Assembly: GCA_903868035.1 (NCBI GenBank)
Contig: CAIPTQ010000213.1
Span: forward strand, 1-11,266
DNA: 11,266 nt
Source: an uncultured Phycisphaerales bacterium
GTDB lineage: Bacteria > Planctomycetota > Phycisphaerae > WQYP01
Reading direction: 5' to 3'
A program made the position numbers and the translations under genes. Numbering within the stretch: the first letter of the stretch is position 1; the number at the start of each line of letters is the position of its first letter. The notes beneath the pieces are model-generated. The model saw only the letters and a program-made list of their open reading frames with translations. It did not search any database and was not told the DNA's origin. Below are positions 9,269 to 11,266 of this stretch, in pieces.

Positions 9269-9340
9269 CTGACGCTGGGGATTCGCGTGTGCTACAAGGG
9301 GGTGCGGGGGTGACGTGACAGGTGGCAAGGTGGCAGGGTG
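9269..9340 (+). repeat. ubiE 3'-end repeat, copy 2, with GTGAC/GTGGC array
   Basis: Encodes LTLGIRVCYKGVRG then TGA in a frame with no gene around it, followed by GTGACAG, GTGGCAA, GTGGCAG and GTGAG units. It lies in the 289 bp divergent gap between the membrane-protein operon and the toxin-antitoxin pair. The bases before 9269 do not resemble ubiE, so only the 3' tip is copied. Confidence 0.85.
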
Positions 9341-9398
9341 AGGGAGTTGCACGGGGACATGGTGATGGTGACAAAGTGGCGCAGGTTGGGGGAGGGAG

Positions 9399-9404
9399 TA
9401 TAAT
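9399..9404 (+). promoter_or_regulatory. Probable -10 element of the toxin-antitoxin operon
   Basis: A perfect TATAAT lies 26 bases before the antitoxin ATG. No good -35 lies 16-18 bp upstream; the nearest match, GTGACA at 9368-9373, is 25 bp away. Recognition may depend on a regulator or be weak. Confidence 0.45.
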
Positions 9405-9417
9405 GAACGGAGATACG

Positions 9418-9424
9418 AAAGGAG
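9418..9424 (+). promoter_or_regulatory. Ribosome binding site of the antitoxin gene
   Basis: AAAGGAG lies 6 bases before ATG9431, a strong site consistent with high antitoxin translation. Confidence 0.7.
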
Positions 9425-9430
9425 CCCGGA

Positions 9431-9670
9431 ATGACTTTGTTGGATTTAACGGTCAATGCGGATGCGGACGGGAAGGTTCATCTGGACCTGCCGACGGGCA
9501 CTCCGCACGCGCGGGTGCGGCTGCATGTGGAGCTTGAAGTATCCGATCGCCGGCGCGCGGCGACCCGGGAGGAATATCTGGCCTTCATCGACAGCGTGCA
9601 TGGGATGGGCGACGATCCGACCTTTGTGCCGCCGCCGGATACTCCGCTGGATGGTGTTGAGCCGCTATGA
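9431..9670 (+). CDS. Probable antitoxin of a VapBC-like module
   Basis: A 79-residue protein that presumably binds and neutralises the PIN toxin encoded next to it. The N-terminal half (LDLTVNADADGKVHLDLP, then ARVRLHVELEV) looks like a small beta-rich domain of the kind seen in AbrB-like or related antitoxins. The C-terminal half, with REEYLAFIDSVHGMGDD and a Pro-rich tail, is the likely toxin-binding part. I do not recognise a classical ribbon-helix-helix, so the family is unassigned. The role is inferred from position and from the ATGA overlap (4 bp) with the toxin gene, the usual arrangement for coupled antitoxin-toxin translation. ATG9431 has AAAGGAG 6 bases upstream and TATAAT 26 bases upstream. 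VapBC operons are commonly autoregulated. Confidence 0.75.
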   Translation: MTLLDLTVNADADGKVHLDLPTGTPHARVRLHVELEVSDRRRAATREEYLAFIDSVHGMGDDPTFVPPPDTPLDGVEPL

Positions 9671-10065
9671 GATACCTGTTTGATACGAACGTCTGGATTG
9701 CGATCCACCGTGGGAATCGAGCGATCCGGTCGCGCTGGGCGCAACAATTGCCGGACGCGGTCTTCGTGTGTGCCCCCGTGCTGGCGGAGCTTTACGAAGG
9801 GGCGCTCAAGTCGCAAAAGACGCTGGAGAACATGAAGTTCATCGACCGAATCACCGTGCAGCACGACTGCCTGGCCTTCGGCATTCAGGAAGCCTTGAGG
9901 TTCGCGCAGTTGGCCAACACCATGCGTGCCGGTGGCCAACAGATCAAGACCATGGATCTGCAAATCGCGGCCATAGCGCTGGTCCATGGATTGCGCGTGG
10001 TCACGCATGATCTGGGGGATTTCGGGCGCATCCCGGGGATGGACATGGAGGATTGGCAGGTGTGA
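9667..10065 (+). CDS. vapC: PIN-domain ribonuclease toxin, VapC family
   Basis: A 132-residue, full-length VapC-type toxin: a Mg2+-dependent endoribonuclease that cleaves RNA (tRNA or rRNA in characterised members) and stops translation unless bound by its antitoxin. The acidic active site is visible: Asp6 in LFDTNVWI, Glu41 in VLAELYEG, Asp97 in TMDLQIAAIAL and Asp115/Asp118 in THDLGDF. The C-terminal RIPGMDMEDW matches the family's usual F.RI.G...E.W ending. It starts at ATG9667, overlapping the antitoxin stop by 4 bp. It ends at TGA10065, immediately before the third ubiE-tail repeat. No frameshift or missing catalytic residue is seen, so it is probably active. The pair may be a mobile or stabilising addition between ubiE and ubiX. 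Confidence 0.92.
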   Translation: MRYLFDTNVWIAIHRGNRAIRSRWAQQLPDAVFVCAPVLAELYEGALKSQKTLENMKFIDRITVQHDCLAFGIQEALRFAQLANTMRAGGQQIKTMDLQIAAIALVHGLRVVTHDLGDFGRIPGMDMEDWQV

Positions 10066-10066
10066 T

Positions 10067-10125
10067 GACGATGGGGGTGGGCGTGTGTTATAAGGGGGTG
10101 CGAGCTTGAGTGATGAGTGATGAGG
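10067..10125 (+). repeat. ubiE 3'-end repeat, copy 3, with GAGTGAT units
   Basis: Begins 1 bp after the toxin stop. It encodes TMGVGVCYKGVRA then TGA, followed by two tandem GAGTGAT units and GAGG. Relative to copy 1 the changes include TAC to TAT and CGG to CGA, which are silent. The final GAGG lies just before the next gene and may serve as its ribosome site. Confidence 0.8.
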
Positions 10126-10129
10126 TTTT

Positions 10130-10441
10130 GTGCGTAGTCCCGAGCATATGATCCGGCATGTGGTGCGGTGCGACTGGCGGTGCAAGCATTGTGGGGAGGT
10201 GTTTGGGTCCGAGCGGGTGGCGCACTATGGGGCGGAGTTGCCGGCATTGATCAAGCCGACGTGGTTTTTCGCGGGCATGGCGCTGCTGGATCATCTGCGC
10301 GATTGCCGGGGGATGGATTATTCGGAGGCTTTACGGCGGGAATATGGCAAGGATTTTCTGAACCATCCGTTGATCTACAATTGGTACAATGTGAATGCCT
10401 TGATCGAACGCCATTTTATCGCCGAGGAGGAGTTGGAATGA
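10130..10441 (+). CDS. Small putative zinc-binding protein of unknown function
   Basis: A 103-residue protein that I do not recognise. The N-terminal part has C14 and a CKHC knuckle (C18-x2-C21), and H55-x3-C59 (HLRDC) could complete a C2HC-type zinc site. The rest is a compact helical region with YSEALRREYGKDF and a YNWYNVNALIERHF end. GTG10130 is chosen because GAGG (10122-10125) lies 4 bases before it, but the spacing is short; ATG10148 is an alternative giving 97 residues. Its last codons overlap the next gene by 4 bp (ATGA), so they are translationally coupled and run on into ubiX. A role connected to that operon is inference only. Confidence 0.7.
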   Translation: MRSPEHMIRHVVRCDWRCKHCGEVFGSERVAHYGAELPALIKPTWFFAGMALLDHLRDCRGMDYSEALRREYGKDFLNHPLIYNWYNVNALIERHFIAEEELE

Positions 10442-10704
10442 TCCAAACGCCTATACCGCCCGCCGCCGCGCCGCCGGTGGAGGATGTTGCGCCGCTTGGG
10501 CCGGCGTCGCCCAAGGCCCGGCAGTGGACGCTGGCGCCCGACTGGCTGCAAGTGGTGCTGATTTTTGGGCTGCTGGGGGCGGCGGTGTTTGTGGCACTGG
10601 ATGAACGCTATCTGTGGGCGACGCTGCTGGCGGTGGCGGGGGGGGCGTTTGGGGTGAGTTTTGTGCTCCGGCGGATGGTGGGGGATGAGTATGGGCGGAC
10701 GTAA
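10438..10704 (+). CDS. Small two-helix membrane protein of unknown function
   Basis: An 88-residue protein. A Pro/Ala-rich N-terminal tail (1-35) is followed by two membrane helices (about 36-53, WLQVVLIFGLLGAAVFVAL, and about 58-77, YLWATLLAVAGGAFGVSFVL) joined by a short DERY turn, then a charged tail RRMVGDEYGR. No family recognised. ATG10438 overlaps the preceding stop by 4 bp and has a good GAGGAGG-type ribosome site about 8 bases upstream. Its 3' end overlaps the ubiX start by 14 bp, so the three genes form one tightly packed transcription unit. The gene is too hydrophobic and too well placed to be a chance frame. Confidence 0.72.
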   Translation: MIQTPIPPAAAPPVEDVAPLGPASPKARQWTLAPDWLQVVLIFGLLGAAVFVALDERYLWATLLAVAGGAFGVSFVLRRMVGDEYGRT

Positions 10705-11266
10705 GCGGATCATCGTGGGGATCACGGGGGCTTCGGGGGCGGTGTATGCGCGGCGGATTCTCGAGGCGCTATGCGCGCCGGTGGGGGGGCCGGGGGGAGT
10801 GCCGGGGGTATGCGCGGGGGGGGGCGCGGGGGGGGCGAGGCATGAGGTGTTTCTGGTGGTCTCCACGCAGGGGCGGCGGCTGTTGCATGATGAGCTAGGC
10901 CTGGAGAGCGGCGGACCGCTGGATGTGGCCGCATTGGCGGGGCGGAGCGATGGGAGCGGGGGGGCGCATGGGATTACGGTGCTGGGGTATAAGGATGTGG
11001 GGGCGGTGATTGCGTCCGGGTCGTTCCAGACCGACGGCATGGTGGTGGTGCCGTGCTCGAACAACAAGCTGGCGGAGATGGCGCACGGCCTGGGTGATAA
11101 TCTGATCGCGCGGGCGGCCAACGTGTGCCTGAAGGAGCGGCGGCGGCTGGTGGTGGTGCATCGGGAGATGCCGTTGGGGATGATTGAGATTAAAAATATG
11201 CTGGCGCTGACGGAGGCGGGGGCGGTGATATGTCCGGCGAATCCGGGAGTTTATCATGTGCCCACG
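10691..11266 (+). CDS. ubiX: Flavin prenyltransferase UbiX (3' end beyond window)
   Basis: Transfers a dimethylallyl group to reduced FMN to make prenylated FMN, the cofactor of UbiD-type decarboxylases. In menaquinone-producing bacteria the pair acts on aromatic intermediates of the futalosine or related route. 192 codons are visible, and the family length suggests only a short C-terminus is missing. Seen: N-terminal Rossmann-like RIIVGITGASGAVYARRIL, VSTQGRRLLHDELG, the GSFQTDGMVVVPCSNNKLAE flavin-binding stretch (110-129), KERRRLVVVHREMPLGMIEI and PGVYHVP. A Gly-rich insertion (about 29-49) between the first helix and second strand is unusual and is encoded by long G runs. ATG10691 is preceded by GGGGGA at normal spacing; ATG10685, in frame, is an alternative. 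It overlaps the upstream gene by 14 bp. Confidence 0.93.
   Translation, partial: MGGRKRIIVGITGASGAVYARRILEALCAPVGGPGGVPGVCAGGGAGGARHEVFLVVSTQGRRLLHDELGLESGGPLDVAALAGRSDGSGGAHGITVLGYKDVGAVIASGSFQTDGMVVVPCSNNKLAEMAHGLGDNLIARAANVCLKERRRLVVVHREMPLGMIEIKNMLALTEAGAVICPANPGVYHVPT
10783..10835 (+). repeat. G-run tract inside ubiX (potential G-quadruplex)
   Basis: Five runs of 7, 6, 5, 9 and 8 G within 53 bp on the coding strand, spaced by 1-7 bases. They encode a glycine-rich insertion and could fold as a quadruplex in DNA or mRNA. Runs of this length are also prone to slippage or sequencing error. Confidence 0.7.

Noticed and set aside
9269..9313. Second ubiE gene or pseudogene
   Set aside because: Only the last 14 codons are present; upstream bases show no ubiE similarity, so it is a repeat rather than a decayed gene.

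Overview
The window looks like a high-GC planctomycete chromosome, with Phycisphaerae-like bacteria as my best guess. The strongest pointer is an ECF sigma factor carrying the long membrane-anchored C-terminal extension typical of that phylum. Supporting signs are a menaquinone-type UbiE/UbiX pair, multi-pass sugar transferases, and strongly biased GC-rich codons. This assignment is inference; there is no rRNA or other phylogenetic marker here.

Left part (1-3300, + strand): the 3' portion of a multi-pass GT39/ArnT-like glycosyltransferase gene, then a 432 bp gene-free stretch, then a LuxR-type regulator. The first gene carries three in-frame patches of 7-bp repeats. Middle (3310-6045, - strand): a two-gene operon with a second GT39/ArnT-like transferase followed by an FKBP-type peptidyl-prolyl isomerase lipoprotein. 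The transferase contains a 91 bp segment bounded by perfect 14-bp inverted repeats.

Right part (6119-11266): ubiE/menG (+) with a clear sigma-70 type promoter. It converges on a two-gene operon (-) encoding a membrane-anchored protein and an ECF sigma factor whose C-terminal domain is a paralogue of that protein. Next come a VapBC-like toxin-antitoxin pair (+) and an overlapping three-gene run (+): a small putative zinc-binding protein, a small two-helix membrane protein, and ubiX, which is cut by the window edge. UbiE and UbiX both act in quinone biosynthesis, probably of menaquinone here.

The most unusual structure is in this right part. The last ~42 bp of ubiE (still encoding ...CYKGVR(G/A)-stop), plus the short repeats after its stop codon, recur twice downstream in the same orientation. 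The three copies bracket the sigma-factor module and the toxin-antitoxin module, as if cassettes had been stacked behind ubiE with a copy of its 3' end regenerated each time. No integrase or transposase is visible in the window. No tRNA, rRNA, CRISPR array or complete insertion sequence was recognised.
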